Shown: positions 1 through 8,662 of the stretch, one piece after another
Layout: each line of letters begins with the position of its first letter
Position numbering within the stretch: position 1 is the first letter of the stretch
Assembly: GCA_022843045.1 (NCBI GenBank)
Contig: JALHOJ010000013.1
Coordinates: 1 to 64,000 of the forward strand
Direction of reading: 5' to 3'
Source of the DNA: Phycisphaerales bacterium
GTDB lineage: Bacteria; Planctomycetota; Phycisphaerae; Phycisphaerales; UBA1924
Length of the DNA: 64,000 nucleotides
The notes under the pieces: model-generated
Databases searched by the model: none
What the model saw: only the letters and a program-made list of their open reading frames with translations
Told to the model about the DNA's origin: nothing
Program-made: the position numbers and the translations under genes

Positions 1-1359
1 GCGCGGGGCGTCGTCGATGATGTCGTCGCCCATGAGGAGGTCGTCGATTTCGTCGCGGGGCGGGCGAGGCGCTTGAGGCTGTTGCGGCGGGCGCGGGGCG
101 CGGTCGTCGCGGGGTGGGGGGGGAGAGTCCGGGCGCGGGCCGCGATCATCGCGTTGCGGGCGCGGGCCATCGGGGCGCGGGGGGCGATCATCGCGCGGCG
201 GACGCTGCTCGCGTGAATCGGGTCTGGCATCGGGGCGAGCATCGGAGCGCGATTCAGGTCGCGCATCGGGTCGCGGGCCGCGGTCGGGGCGGTCTTGGCG
301 CGGGCCGCTTGCTCGGTCGTCGCGGCGCGGGGGGCGGGGCGGGCGGTTGTCGCCATACGCGGGCGGTGCCGGGCGCGGTGGCGCGGTGGCGTTCTGCGGC
401 GGGGTCAGGTCCTCCACGGCGATGGCGGCGGTGCGGTCCTTGCCATCTTCGCCCGGGGCGTCGAGCAGCACCAGCACGAGCTGGGTGAGAATCTGGCTGT
501 CAACCACCGTGCCGTCGCCTTCGGGCGTGCCGACGCGGCTCTTCTTGCGGGGGAGGCGCTTGGAGAGGTCTTCGTAGGTCTGGTCTTCGTAGCGGAGGCA
601 GCACATGAGCCGGCCGCAGCGGCCGCTGATCTTGAGCGGATCGAGCGTGGCCTTCTGGACCTTCGCGCTCTTCATGCTGACGGGCTTGAGCACCTTCAGG
701 AAGTTCTTGCAGCAGCAGTACTGGCCGCACTTTTCGTAGTCGGCGGTGAGGCGGGCCTCGTCGCGTGCGCCGACGGCGCGGATTTCGACGCGGGCTTTGA
801 AGTAGTGGCCCAGTTCGCGCCCAATGTCACGCAGTTCGATGCGTTCCTCGGTCATGACGTAGACGGTGAGCGTCTCGCCGCCCAGGATGGGCTCGACTTC
901 GATGACCTTGAGCGTGGGATGGATGCGCGAGACGATGGTGCGGGCGTGGATCTTGAGTTCGTGCTTGGCTTGCTCGATCTGGGCCTGGAGGTCCAGGTCT
1001 TCCTTGGTCGCGATGCGGAGGACCTTGCCTTCGGTAAAGAAGGGGTAGTCGCGCCCGCCGCTGTTGTCGATGTACTGGAGCATTTCCTGGCGGGAAACGC
1101 TCTTGGAGCAGCCGCTGTTGGGGCAGGTGCTGGTGAGCATCTCGCCCAGTTCGACGCCTCGGAAGGTGCGGACAACGACCTTGCTGCCGCAGCCGGGCTT
1201 GGCGGTGCCCACGTGCTGGAACTCGCCGACGAGCTTCATCGAGCCAAAGCGCACGACGAGGGTCTTGGGGACCTTCAGCGCTTCATACGCCTTGCGATCC
1301 TCCTCGGCGAGGTGTTCTTTGAGATCGGATTCGAATTGGGGGAGGGGGAGGATGGGCAA
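1..1359 (-). CDS. ricT: PSP1-domain protein, RicT/YaaT-like (C-terminus cut by window edge)
   Basis: I translated this frame by hand; it is open from a TTG at 1359 to base 1 and continues beyond the window. Residues about 30-270 match the PSP1/RicT family: the core begins TLVVRFGSMKLVGEFQ, and two cysteine clusters, CGQYCCCKNFL and CGRLMCCLRYE, are the family's Fe-S ligands. In Bacillus the homologue works with RicA and RicF and RNase Y in RNA processing; the role here is inferred. No ATG lies upstream of the conserved core, and GGAG sits six bases before the TTG, so TTG is the likely start. After residue about 310 the protein becomes an Arg/Asp/Pro-rich tail of at least 140 residues with repeated RPDxR, PPRDDR and RGPRPD units, ending in an acidic DEIDDLLMGDD segment. 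The tail is not part of the core family and looks disordered, possibly RNA-binding. Confidence 0.85.
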   Translation of the reverse strand, partial: MPILPLPQFESDLKEHLAEEDRKAYEALKVPKTLVVRFGSMKLVGEFQHVGTAKPGCGSKVVVRTFRGVELGEMLTSTCPNSGCSKSVSRQEMLQYIDNSGGRDYPFFTEGKVLRIATKEDLDLQAQIEQAKHELKIHARTIVSRIHPTLKVIEVEPILGGETLTVYVMTEERIELRDIGRELGHYFKARVEIRAVGARDEARLTADYEKCGQYCCCKNFLKVLKPVSMKSAKVQKATLDPLKISGRCGRLMCCLRYEDQTYEDLSKRLPRKKSRVGTPEGDGTVVDSQILTQLVLVLLDAPGEDGKDRTAAIAVEDLTPPQNATAPPRPAPPAYGDNRPPRPPRRDDRASGPRQDRPDRGPRPDARPESRSDARPDARPDSREQRPPRDDRPPRPDGPRPQRDDRGPRPDSPPPPRDDRAPRPPQQPQAPRPPRDEIDDLLMGDDIIDDAPR

Positions 1360-1430
1360 GGGAGGCTCCGAGCAAAGCGAAAAGCGAGAAAACGAAAATA
1401 GGACAAGCATCCAGAAGGTTGCAGCTATTT

Positions 1431-1462
1431 ATCGCTTCATCGCTCTATCGCTGTATCGCTTC
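1431..1462. repeat. 8-bp tandem repeat (ATCGCTTC-type, four units)
   Basis: Four consecutive octamers read ATCGCTTC, ATCGCTCT, ATCGCTGT, ATCGCTTC. They lie in the gap between the small membrane-protein operon and ricT, next to a purine-rich run at 1375-1400 (GCGAAAAGCGAG...). The same octamer type recurs at 37810-37870. It belongs to the octamer-periodic repeat family described in the findings. Confidence 0.7.
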
Positions 1463-1470
1463 TAGCGTCA

Positions 1471-1842
1471 CTACGGCCCCCCAATTGTCCGTGCACGAGC
1501 ATCGGTGAACAACTGGGCGACGGGGTAGCGCTGGAGCAACTGCATGCCGACCTTGAGGTCGGTCCGGTAGACGAACATCTCCTCGTTGCGGGCGTCGAGG
1601 ACGACCACGAGATCTTCGTTGCCGGTTTCGGACGTGAGGACGGTGAGGCCGCCGGTCTGAGACACGACGCCTGGGGCGGCGAAGGCCGACGCGACGTCGA
1701 ACGCAGCCGCTGGCTGTGCGGCGGGGCGGGCGTGGAAGCGAGCGATGAGGACGCCCACGAGCAGCGCAAGCGTCAGCGTGAGGATCACGGCGACGGGGCT
1801 TCGGCGTGCGCGAGTCTCGAATTGGACGGGTGTCGTGCTCAT
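1471..1842 (-). CDS. small membrane-anchored protein, paralogue of its upstream neighbour
   Basis: A 123-residue protein with one hydrophobic segment (about residues 15-34, PVAVILTLTLALLVGVLIA) followed by an extracytoplasmic part. The C-terminal half contains DLVVVLDARNEEMFVYRTD, which aligns with HVVYVIDSANQEVIGLRWD in the gene just upstream, so the two look like diverged tandem duplicates. The start overlaps the stop of that gene by four bases (ATGA), implying translational coupling. It is the last gene of a leftward four-gene operon beginning at 3170. I do not recognise a named family and assign no function. Confidence 0.7.
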   Translation of the reverse strand: MSTTPVQFETRARRSPVAVILTLTLALLVGVLIARFHARPAAQPAAAFDVASAFAAPGVVSQTGGLTVLTSETGNEDLVVVLDARNEEMFVYRTDLKVGMQLLQRYPVAQLFTDARARTIGGP

Positions 1843-2153
1843 CGGCCTCGGTTCCCCCGTGCGTCGTTGGCGAGGCTGCGGTAGCCCACGCCCAGCATCA
1901 CCTGCTTGCTGGAGTCCCAGCGCAGGCCGATGACCTCCTGATTGGCCGAGTCGATGACGTAGACGACGTGGTTGCCGCCCGCTCCGATGCGGCCGCTCAC
2001 CATGGTGTAGTCGCCTCGCGCACGCGCATCCGCAGGCCGCACGATGGGCGGCTCGGGCTGGGCGAAGGCTGGCCAGGTGAGGACCACGGCAGTCAGAGCG
2101 GCGAGGTTCGCCGCAGCAAGGAGCAGGATCGTGTTGGTGCGGGAGCGAGCCAT
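1839..2153 (-). CDS. small secreted or membrane-anchored protein, paralogue of its downstream neighbour
   Basis: A 104-residue protein with an N-terminal signal or anchor segment (NTILLLAAANLAALTAVVLT, then WPAFAQPEPP, a possible signal peptidase site after FAQ). The remainder carries the HVVYVIDSANQEVIGLRWD motif shared with the 1471-1842 gene. Such short V-x-V-x-D-x-x-N-x-x strands resemble a single blade of a beta-propeller, but one blade alone cannot fold as one; function unknown. It lies 21 bases downstream of the 76-residue gene and overlaps the next gene by four bases, so it is very likely co-transcribed. Confidence 0.7.
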   Translation of the reverse strand: MARSRTNTILLLAAANLAALTAVVLTWPAFAQPEPPIVRPADARARGDYTMVSGRIGAGGNHVVYVIDSANQEVIGLRWDSSKQVMLGVGYRSLANDARGNRGR

Positions 2154-2174
2154 GGCGGGTGTGGGGATGGGCGA

Positions 2175-2405
2175 TTAGTCCTGGTGGCCGCGCTTGGCGG
2201 GGATGAGGAACGCGCCGACGATCAGGGCGGCGACGAGCAACAGGACGAGGATGTTCATGATGACCGGGGGGTCATCGACGCGGCCAGGGGTGGGCGGGCT
2301 GAGTTGCAGCGGCGCGGTGGCCTGGGCCTGAGCGAGAGCCGAGCCAGCGGCGGTGAGCAACGTGCTGAGGCCCAGCAAGACCTTGAGTTGGAGAGAGCGG
2401 GACAT
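2175..2405 (-). CDS. 76-residue two-helix membrane protein
   Basis: The protein has two hydrophobic segments: residues about 7-27 (signal or first helix ending SALAQAQ) and about 49-68 (IMNILVLLLVAALIVGAFLI), followed by the short basic tail PAKRGHQD. The first segment may be a cleaved signal peptide. It sits 15 bases after the HYExAFE gene and 21 bases before the next small gene, so it belongs to the same operon. No family recognised. Confidence 0.65.
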   Translation of the reverse strand: MSRSLQLKVLLGLSTLLTAAGSALAQAQATAPLQLSPPTPGRVDDPPVIMNILVLLLVAALIVGAFLIPAKRGHQD

Positions 2406-2420
2406 GGGGGGATGGTAGGG

Positions 2421-3170
2421 CTAACGGGCCTCTGCGGGAGTCGGGGAAGCCTGGCCCGCGAGCAGCCCTTCCGGCAGCGGCGCGGCGGGCATTGCCAAGG
2501 CCTCGAGGGAGCGCACGGTGCTGCGATGTTCGAGGGGCACAACCGCGCCCGGGGCAACAGCCTGCGAGGGCGGGGCGGCGAGGTTTGGCGTGAAGGGTTC
2601 GCTGAGGCGTTCGAAGTCTTGCTGGGGCAGGTCCACCGTCCGCCAGCGTTCGCTGCGGACCTTCATGGCGGAGAGATAGTCCGTGAGCGTGATGCTGCGG
2701 AGGGCGTACCAGCGACGCTCAAACTCGAAGACCTCTTGGAACAAGGCCCCCGGCGGCTCGTCCTCGCACCAGTACACAAACACGAACGACGCGACAAATT
2801 CGGGGCCAAACAGGCGCTGCCAGTGCTGGAGCGAATCGACGTCGTCGCGCGTCACCCAGCATTCCATGCGGGCGGCGGGCGATGGCGCCCGATCGGGATC
2901 ACGGTCCTTGGACGAGAAGGTCGCAATGCGACGGCCCTTCACTTCGACGAGAAGGTTGCGCTGCTGGGTGTAGACGACGAAGTCGAAGAACTTCAGCGAG
3001 CGGGCCCCGGCGTTGAGGGGCGGCGAGGTCGGATGGGGGCCCCGACCACGCGTCCCCGGGAGGATCGGCGGACAGAGCAACGCCCGGGCCTGCTCGACGC
3101 CCACATAAGCGACGCCCCGGCTTCGCAGGTACGCATCAATCGCGCGTTCGTAGTGTCGCCAAGACTCCAT
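2421..3170 (-). CDS. HYExAFE family protein with PD-(D/E)XK-like core
   Basis: A 249-residue protein opening MESWRHYERAIDAYLRSRGVAY, which fits the HYExAFE family described mainly from planctomycetes. Around residues 60-80 the string FDFVVY...LLVEVKGRR gives the D...E-x-K spacing of a PD-(D/E)XK nuclease-fold core. Family function is not established; a nucleic-acid enzyme is an inference from the motif. The last 60 residues are Pro/Ala-rich and probably disordered. It heads a leftward operon with three small membrane proteins and is divergent from the tetR gene; the 90-bp gap carries operator-like repeats that could control both directions. Confidence 0.75.
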   Translation of the reverse strand: MESWRHYERAIDAYLRSRGVAYVGVEQARALLCPPILPGTRGRGPHPTSPPLNAGARSLKFFDFVVYTQQRNLLVEVKGRRIATFSSKDRDPDRAPSPAARMECWVTRDDVDSLQHWQRLFGPEFVASFVFVYWCEDEPPGALFQEVFEFERRWYALRSITLTDYLSAMKVRSERWRTVDLPQQDFERLSEPFTPNLAAPPSQAVAPGAVVPLEHRSTVRSLEALAMPAAPLPEGLLAGQASPTPAEAR

Positions 3171-3207
3171 GTCGTTCAGAGTATGTTAGGAACACGATTG
3201 CTGGTGT

Positions 3208-3247
3208 ACCGACCGACTGGACGGTCTTGACCGACCGGCTGGACGGT
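3208..3247. promoter_or_regulatory. tandem TetR-type operator candidates between HYExAFE gene and tetR
   Basis: Two near-identical 18-mers, ACCGACCGACTGGACGGT (3208-3225) and ACCGACCGGCTGGACGGT (3230-3247), are spaced exactly 22 bp, about two helical turns, on one DNA face. Each is itself an imperfect inverted repeat (ACCGACC...GGACGGT, six of seven positions pair). They end 13 bases before the tetR start codon, the usual place for an autoregulatory TetR operator. Assignment is inferred from position and symmetry. Confidence 0.65.
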
Positions 3248-3260
3248 TGTAGACTGGGGC

Positions 3261-3962
3261 ATGGCTGGATACTCGATGAGCGGCGTGGGTGGTGGGAGTG
3301 CGGGGACCGCAGGCAGCGCGGCGCCGATGCCGCTGCGCGAGCAGTTGCTGGACGCGGCTCAGGCCGTGATCCTCGAGCAGGGGATCGGGGCGCTCACGCT
3401 CGACAAGGTCGCGGCGAAGGCGAGCGTCTCCAAGGGCGGGCTGCTGCATCACTTTCCGAGCAAGGACGCCCTGGTGGGGGCGATCGTGCGGCGGGTGGTG
3501 GACGCGTGGCAGAGTGACTTGCGCGAGGCGATTGGCGAGCAGGCTGCGGGGCCTTTGCGCGTGCCTCGGGCGATGCTCAACGGGTGCATCAGCAAGCCGG
3601 AGGAGTGGACGGAGACGCTGCGGAACGCGTCGATTTGCGTGGTCGCGGCGATGTCGGAGCATCCCAAGCACGTGGAACCGTGCCAAGAGGTGTATGCGGA
3701 GCTCGAGGAGACGATGCGGGCGGACGGGACGCCCGAGGGGCTTGCGCAACTGCTCTTGTGCGCGATGGATGGGTTGTGGATGAGCTTTGTGTTCGGCACA
3801 CGGGCATTTTCGCGGGAGCGGCTGGACGCGATGTCGGGGTCGCTGGCCAGGGTCATTGCGATGCATGAAGAGAAGAGCGACGGGCGCGGGAAGAGCGAGC
3901 GGCGCGACGGTGGCGTGCGGGCGAAGGTGGTTCGCAAGAAGGTGAAGGTCGCGAAAGGGTGA
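3261..3962 (+). CDS. TetR/AcrR family transcriptional regulator
   Basis: A 233-residue protein. Residues about 23-75 form the TetR DNA-binding domain (REQLLDAAQAVILEQGIG, then TLDKVAAKASVSKGGLLHHF and PSKDALV). The middle is a helical ligand-binding domain, and the last 30 residues are Lys/Arg-rich (KVVRKKVKVAKG), an unusual basic tail. The first 22 residues are Gly/Ser/Ala-rich. The start at 3261 is preceded by GGGG and by two operator-like repeats. It is followed 67 bases later by the RND efflux genes on the same strand, so it is most likely their local repressor. Confidence 0.9.
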   Translation: MAGYSMSGVGGGSAGTAGSAAPMPLREQLLDAAQAVILEQGIGALTLDKVAAKASVSKGGLLHHFPSKDALVGAIVRRVVDAWQSDLREAIGEQAAGPLRVPRAMLNGCISKPEEWTETLRNASICVVAAMSEHPKHVEPCQEVYAELEETMRADGTPEGLAQLLLCAMDGLWMSFVFGTRAFSRERLDAMSGSLARVIAMHEEKSDGRGKSERRDGGVRAKVVRKKVKVAKG

Positions 3963-4029
3963 GCCAGTGGCGGGCTGTGTGACGCGTAGAGAGATTCAAA
4001 GGCAGTGGGCTTGATCAAGGAACGCAGCG

Positions 4030-5232
4030 ATGAAGCGGTGGCCGATTGTGTTTGTGCTGGTGTGCGTGGCGGGCGTGGGGACGCTGGGCGCGTGGAAGTA
4101 CTTCCAGATTCAGAAGGCGATGGCCCAGGGCGGCCCGCCCATGGAGCCGATGGAGGCCGCCGTCGTCGTGTCGGTTGCTGAAGAGGCGTGGCAGCCGATG
4201 GAGGGTGCCGTGGGCACGCTCGCGGCGGTGCGGACGGTGGAACTGCGCCCGGAACTTGCGGGGACGATCACCGAGGTGTTGTTTGAATCGGGCTCGCGGG
4301 TCGAGGCTGGTCAGGACCTGGTCCGGTTCGACACGCGCGTCGAAGAAGCCAACCTTCGCGCAGCGGTGGCGCGAGTCAATCTCGCGAAGGCGAGCTACGA
4401 GCGCCAGGAGAAGGCGGTTGCGATGCGGGCCAGCAGCGAAGAGGAACGCGACATCGCCAAAGCCGAGATGGAACGGGCCCAAGCCGAAGTCGAACTGATC
4501 AAGGCCCAGATCACCAAGAAGACGATCTCCTCGCCGTTCGCTGCGGTGCTGGGCCTGCGGCAGGTGCACCCTGGCCAGTACGTGGACGCGGGCGAGCGGA
4601 TGGCGATGCTGCAGAGCGTCGTCGAAGGCGAGACGGGCGAGGGCGTCTATGTGGACTTCATGGTGCCGCAGGATCTGGTGACGCAGGTGGGCGTCGGACA
4701 GAAGGTGATGCTGCGGACGACGACGCTGCTCGCCGATGCGGAGAGCACCCAGGTGGAAGCGACGATCACGGCCCGCGAGAGCGAGACGGACCCGCTGACG
4801 CGGACGCTGCGCACGCGGGCGCTGGTCAAGCCCGCCCCGGCGTGGATGCGCCCCGGCATGAGCGTCACGGTGCTCTTCCCGCGCGGGACGCCCACGATGG
4901 TGCTGACGATTCCCGTGATGAGCGTGCGGCGCGCCACGTTCGGCGATCACGTCTTCGTGCTCGAGCCCGAGAAGGACGACAAGGGAGACAGCAAGCCGGG
5001 CATGTATCGCGCGAAGCAGCGCTTCATCACGCTGGGCGAGACGATCGGGGCCCGCGTGATCGTGACCAAGGGCCTGAGCGCGGGCGAGAAGATCGCGGCG
5101 GAGGGGTCGTTCAAGCTCCGCGAGGGGATTCTGGTGGCCGATGGCTCGGCGGGCAACGCGGGCGGACCAGCGGGCCAGCCGGAGAGCGGGCCAGGGACAG
5201 GCTCGCGTTCGGATGCAGAGGACAAGAAGTAA
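4030..5232 (+). CDS. RND efflux periplasmic adaptor subunit (MFP/HlyD family)
   Basis: A 400-residue protein with an N-terminal membrane anchor (residues 4-20). Next come the barrel-sandwich/lipoyl strands (ELAGTITEVLFESGSRVEAGQDLVRFD), a coiled-coil hairpin (about residues 105-160, VEEANLRAAVARVNLAKA and following), a second lipoyl half (SPFAAVLGLRQVHPGQYVDAGE), a beta-barrel and a membrane-proximal domain. It links the inner-membrane pump to an outer-membrane channel. The RBS AAGGAA precedes the ATG. The C-terminus is a Gly/Pro/Ser-rich linker. The pump gene follows after 74 bases; no outer-membrane channel (TolC/OprM-like) gene is present in the window. Confidence 0.93.
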   Translation: MKRWPIVFVLVCVAGVGTLGAWKYFQIQKAMAQGGPPMEPMEAAVVVSVAEEAWQPMEGAVGTLAAVRTVELRPELAGTITEVLFESGSRVEAGQDLVRFDTRVEEANLRAAVARVNLAKASYERQEKAVAMRASSEEERDIAKAEMERAQAEVELIKAQITKKTISSPFAAVLGLRQVHPGQYVDAGERMAMLQSVVEGETGEGVYVDFMVPQDLVTQVGVGQKVMLRTTTLLADAESTQVEATITARESETDPLTRTLRTRALVKPAPAWMRPGMSVTVLFPRGTPTMVLTIPVMSVRRATFGDHVFVLEPEKDDKGDSKPGMYRAKQRFITLGETIGARVIVTKGLSAGEKIAAEGSFKLREGILVADGSAGNAGGPAGQPESGPGTGSRSDAEDKK

Positions 5233-5306
5233 CCGACGTCGTGCATCGCATCCGCATGTTTCTGTTTTCACTTTTCGCTTTTCGTTCTTCGCTCTGAGCT
5301 TCCCCC

Positions 5307-8300
5307 ATGCGTTTCACTGACATATTCATCAAGAAGCCGATCCTCGCGGTCGTGGTCAATCTGCTGATCCTGCTGGTGGGGTTGCAGGCGGTGCGGAACC
5401 TGCCCGTGCAGCAGTATCCGTCGATGGAGAGCACATCGATCACGATTACGACACGGTTCTATGGCGCCAGCGCCGAGGACGTGCGCGGGTTTGTCACTAC
5501 GCCCATCGAGCGATCGGTGAGCGCGGTGGATGGCGTGGACTACGTCGAATCCGCGAGCACGGCGGGGCTTTCGACCATCACCGTGCGCCTGCGATTGAAC
5601 GTCGAGAGCAAGGGGGCGCTCGCGGAAGTTGGTGCGAGGCTGGACGCGGTTCGGAATCAGTTGCCGCCCGAGGCCGAGGCCCCGTCGCTGGAGATCACGC
5701 GGGCGGATCGGCCTTTCGCGAGCTTCTACCTGAGCGCGGTCAGTGAGTCGATGGATCGGATGCAGCTGACGGAGTTTCTGTCGCGGCAGATCGAGCCCGA
5801 ACTCATCAGCGTGCGGGGCGTGCAGCGGGCCCAGATTCTGGGCGGACGGGCGCCCGCGATGCGGATCTGGCTGGACCCTGCTCGACTGGCCCAGCTGGGG
5901 CTGTCGCCTGGGGACGTCAACACCGCGCTGATTCGCAACAACTTCATCTCGACCGTGGGCCGCACGCAGGGGGAGGCGATCCAGGTTGAGCTCATGACCG
6001 ACACGGACCTCAAGAGCGCCAAGGAGTTTGGCGACATCATCGTGCGCGAGCGCGACGGGGCGACGGTGCGGCTGCGGGATGTGGCGAAGGTGGAACTGGG
6101 CAGCGAAGAGGCCTTTGATGAGACGGCGTTCACGGGCCAGCCGGCGATCTTCGTGGGAGTCTGGAGCAACCCGGGCGTGAACGAGATCGAACTCGCGCAC
6201 CGCCTTCGGGCCAAGATCGAGGAGATCAACACGACACTGCCCGCGGGCACAAGCCTGATCCTCGCGTACGACGCGACGCTGTACATGGAAGCGGCGCTCA
6301 AGGAGATCGCCAAGACGCTGGCGGAGACGATCGCGATCGTCGCGTTCGTGGTGTTCCTGTTCATGGGGAGCATTCGCACGGTCTTGGTGCCGCTGGTGGC
6401 GATTCCGCTGTCGTTGGTTGGCGCGGGACTGTTCATGTTCATGGCGGGCTTCAGCCTGAACTTGCTCACGATCCTGGCGATCGTGCTCGCGGTTGGATTG
6501 GTCGTGGACGATGCGATCGTCGTCGTCGAGAACATCGAGCGACGGGTGCGAGAGGGGAACACGCGGATGCAAGCCGCGCTGCTGGGGGCGAGAGAGTTGT
6601 TTGCGCCGATCATCTCGATGACGATCACGCTCGCGGCGGTGTATGCCCCGATCGGGTTTCAGGGCGGGTTGACTGGGATTCTGTTCCGCGAGTTCGCGTT
6701 CACGCTCGCCGCGGCGGTGATTGTGTCGGGGATTGTGGCGGTGACGCTGAGCCCGATCATGAGCGCGGTACTCGTGCAGGAGACGGGCAAGCAGGGATGG
6801 TGGACGCGCTGGGTCAACGCGCGGTTTGAGGCGATCAAGCGGGTGTATGGGCGTATGCTGGAGGGGATTCTGGCGATGCCACGCACGGTGTCGATGCTGT
6901 GCGTGGGGGCGGTGATCATCGCGCCGGCGTTGTACTTGTTTAGTCCGAAGGAACTTGCACCGGTGGAGGATCAGTCGGGCGTGTTCTTTGTTGTGAGCAG
7001 CGCGCCGGAGGCGAGCCTCAACTACACGATTGCCGGCAATCGCAACGTGGCTGACGTGCTCAAGCAGACGCCCGAGACCAAGTACATCTGGCAGATCACG
7101 ACGCCCACGGGCGGGTTTGGCGGGATTCAGACGGTTCCTTGGAGCCAGCGGGAACGGACGACTCAAGAGATTTCACAGGAGTTGTACGGCTCGCTGGCGA
7201 TGGTACCGCAAGTAAAGGTGTTTCCGATGCTGCCGGCAAGTTTGCCCGGAGCGGGGAACTTCGGCGTCGAGATGGTCGTAACGAGTTCGCAAGAGCCGGA
7301 GGAGTTACAGGCCTTGGCGAAGACGCTTGTGGAGTATGCCGTGAGCAGCGGGATGTTCCTCTACGCGGATACGGACCTGAAGTTTGACCAGCCGCAGGCG
7401 AGGATCACGCTGGACCGGGCGAAGCTCGCCGATCTTGGGCTTGATCCTGCCGTCGCCGGGCGAGAACTCTCCGTGCTGCTGTCGGGCGGATACGTCAACC
7501 GGTTCAATCTCGAGGGTCGCAGCTACACCGTGATTCCGCAGTTGCCCGATGCGCAGCGTGAGTACGCGGAGCAGCTCCTTAGCGTGCAGATAGCGAGGCC
7601 GGATGGCAGCATGATCCCGGTGTCGTCGTTTGCGAACATCGAGACGCAGGTGGGGCCGCGGTCGCTGAACCGCTTCCAGCAACGCAACAGCTTCCGGGTA
7701 CAGGGGGAGCCAATGTTCGGTGTGACACGCGAACAGGCACTGGCCGCGCTCGAAGCCAAGGCCAAGGAAGTTCTGCCCGCGGGCAGTGGCATCGATTACG
7801 CGGGCGAGTCGCGCCAGATTCGCAAGGAAGCCAGCAGCCTGGTGCAGACGATGGTGCTGGCGCTGGCGCTGATTTACCTGGTGCTGGCGGCGCAGTTCGC
7901 GAGTTTCCGCGATCCGCTGATCATTCTGCTGGGGAGCGTGCCGCTCGCGATTGTGAGCGCGTTGGTGCTCACGTTCGCGGACTTGACGACCATCAACATC
8001 TATTCGCAAGTGGGTCTCATCACGCTGGTGGGCCTGATCTCCAAAAACGGCATCCTCATCGTCGAGTTCGCGCGGACGCTGCAGGAGAACGGCAAGGACA
8101 AGATCACGGCGATCCGCGAAGGAGCGCAGACGCGCCTGCGACCGATCCTGATGACGACGGCGGCGACGATCTTCGGCCACCTGCCGCTGGTGTTTGTGAC
8201 GGGCGCGGGAGCGCAGGCCCGCAACAGCATCGGGATCGTCCTGGTGGTGGGCATGCTGGTGGGCACGATCTTCACGCTGGTGGTCGTGCCGGCGCTGTAC

Positions 8301-8414
8301 GTGCTGGTGGCGGGCAAGCACGTGAAGCACGCGGAAATCAGCGAGGAAGAGCTGACGAAGACAGCGCGTGTCAGCGAGAAGGTTGGGCCCTCCCCCACTG
8401 CTGTTCCGGCGTGA
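5307..8414 (+). CDS. RND efflux transporter, HAE1 family
   Basis: At 1035 residues this matches the usual length of AcrB/MexB-type pumps. It opens MRFTDIFIKKPILAVVVNLL, the typical first transmembrane helix. The sequence shows two repeats, each with one leading helix, a large periplasmic loop and five more helices. The conserved proton-relay segment GLVVDDAIVVVENIE (near residue 400) carries the paired aspartates. The second half ends with TTAATIFGHLPLVF and a helix that runs into a short charged tail. It probably exports hydrophobic compounds together with the upstream adaptor under the TetR protein. No frameshift is seen. Confidence 0.95.
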   Translation: MRFTDIFIKKPILAVVVNLLILLVGLQAVRNLPVQQYPSMESTSITITTRFYGASAEDVRGFVTTPIERSVSAVDGVDYVESASTAGLSTITVRLRLNVESKGALAEVGARLDAVRNQLPPEAEAPSLEITRADRPFASFYLSAVSESMDRMQLTEFLSRQIEPELISVRGVQRAQILGGRAPAMRIWLDPARLAQLGLSPGDVNTALIRNNFISTVGRTQGEAIQVELMTDTDLKSAKEFGDIIVRERDGATVRLRDVAKVELGSEEAFDETAFTGQPAIFVGVWSNPGVNEIELAHRLRAKIEEINTTLPAGTSLILAYDATLYMEAALKEIAKTLAETIAIVAFVVFLFMGSIRTVLVPLVAIPLSLVGAGLFMFMAGFSLNLLTILAIVLAVGLVVDDAIVVVENIERRVREGNTRMQAALLGARELFAPIISMTITLAAVYAPIGFQGGLTGILFREFAFTLAAAVIVSGIVAVTLSPIMSAVLVQETGKQGWWTRWVNARFEAIKRVYGRMLEGILAMPRTVSMLCVGAVIIAPALYLFSPKELAPVEDQSGVFFVVSSAPEASLNYTIAGNRNVADVLKQTPETKYIWQITTPTGGFGGIQTVPWSQRERTTQEISQELYGSLAMVPQVKVFPMLPASLPGAGNFGVEMVVTSSQEPEELQALAKTLVEYAVSSGMFLYADTDLKFDQPQARITLDRAKLADLGLDPAVAGRELSVLLSGGYVNRFNLEGRSYTVIPQLPDAQREYAEQLLSVQIARPDGSMIPVSSFANIETQVGPRSLNRFQQRNSFRVQGEPMFGVTREQALAALEAKAKEVLPAGSGIDYAGESRQIRKEASSLVQTMVLALALIYLVLAAQFASFRDPLIILLGSVPLAIVSALVLTFADLTTINIYSQVGLITLVGLISKNGILIVEFARTLQENGKDKITAIREGAQTRLRPILMTTAATIFGHLPLVFVTGAGAQARNSIGIVLVVGMLVGTIFTLVVVPALYVLVAGKHVKHAEISEEELTKTARVSEKVGPSPTAVPA

Positions 8415-8467
8415 CGAAGTGCGGTCGTCAGACGGCGGTTGCGCTGCGTGCTGAGCACTGGGCTTTT

Positions 8468-8599
8468 GAACGCAGAGGAAGACAGAGAGGAGAGGAAGAC
8501 GGAGGGGAGGGTGTGGTGGGCGAGGGAACAGCCTTACCGGTCCTTTTCTCGTTTCATCTCTGTGTTACTCGCTTCTTCTCTCTGGTTTCCTTTGCGTTC
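8468..8599. repeat. dispersed imperfect hairpin element
   Basis: A purine-rich left arm starting GAACGCAGAGGAAGACAGAG pairs with a pyrimidine-rich right arm ending TTTCCTTTGCGTTC. The central part is less well paired. It lies between the RND pump and the UPF0057 gene and has no coding features. It is one member of the repeat family discussed in the findings. Confidence 0.65.
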
Positions 8600-8662
8600 A
8601 CGAGCCCTGGAAGCCCGTTCTCGCAATCGAAACCGCGTTGGGGAGTTTCCCAAGAAGTCTGC

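Noticed and set aside
295-1401. Long plus-strand open frame of 368 codons opposite ricT
   Set aside because: It is antisense to a clearly conserved RicT frame and has low-complexity Ala/Gly/Leu composition typical of GC-rich shadow frames.
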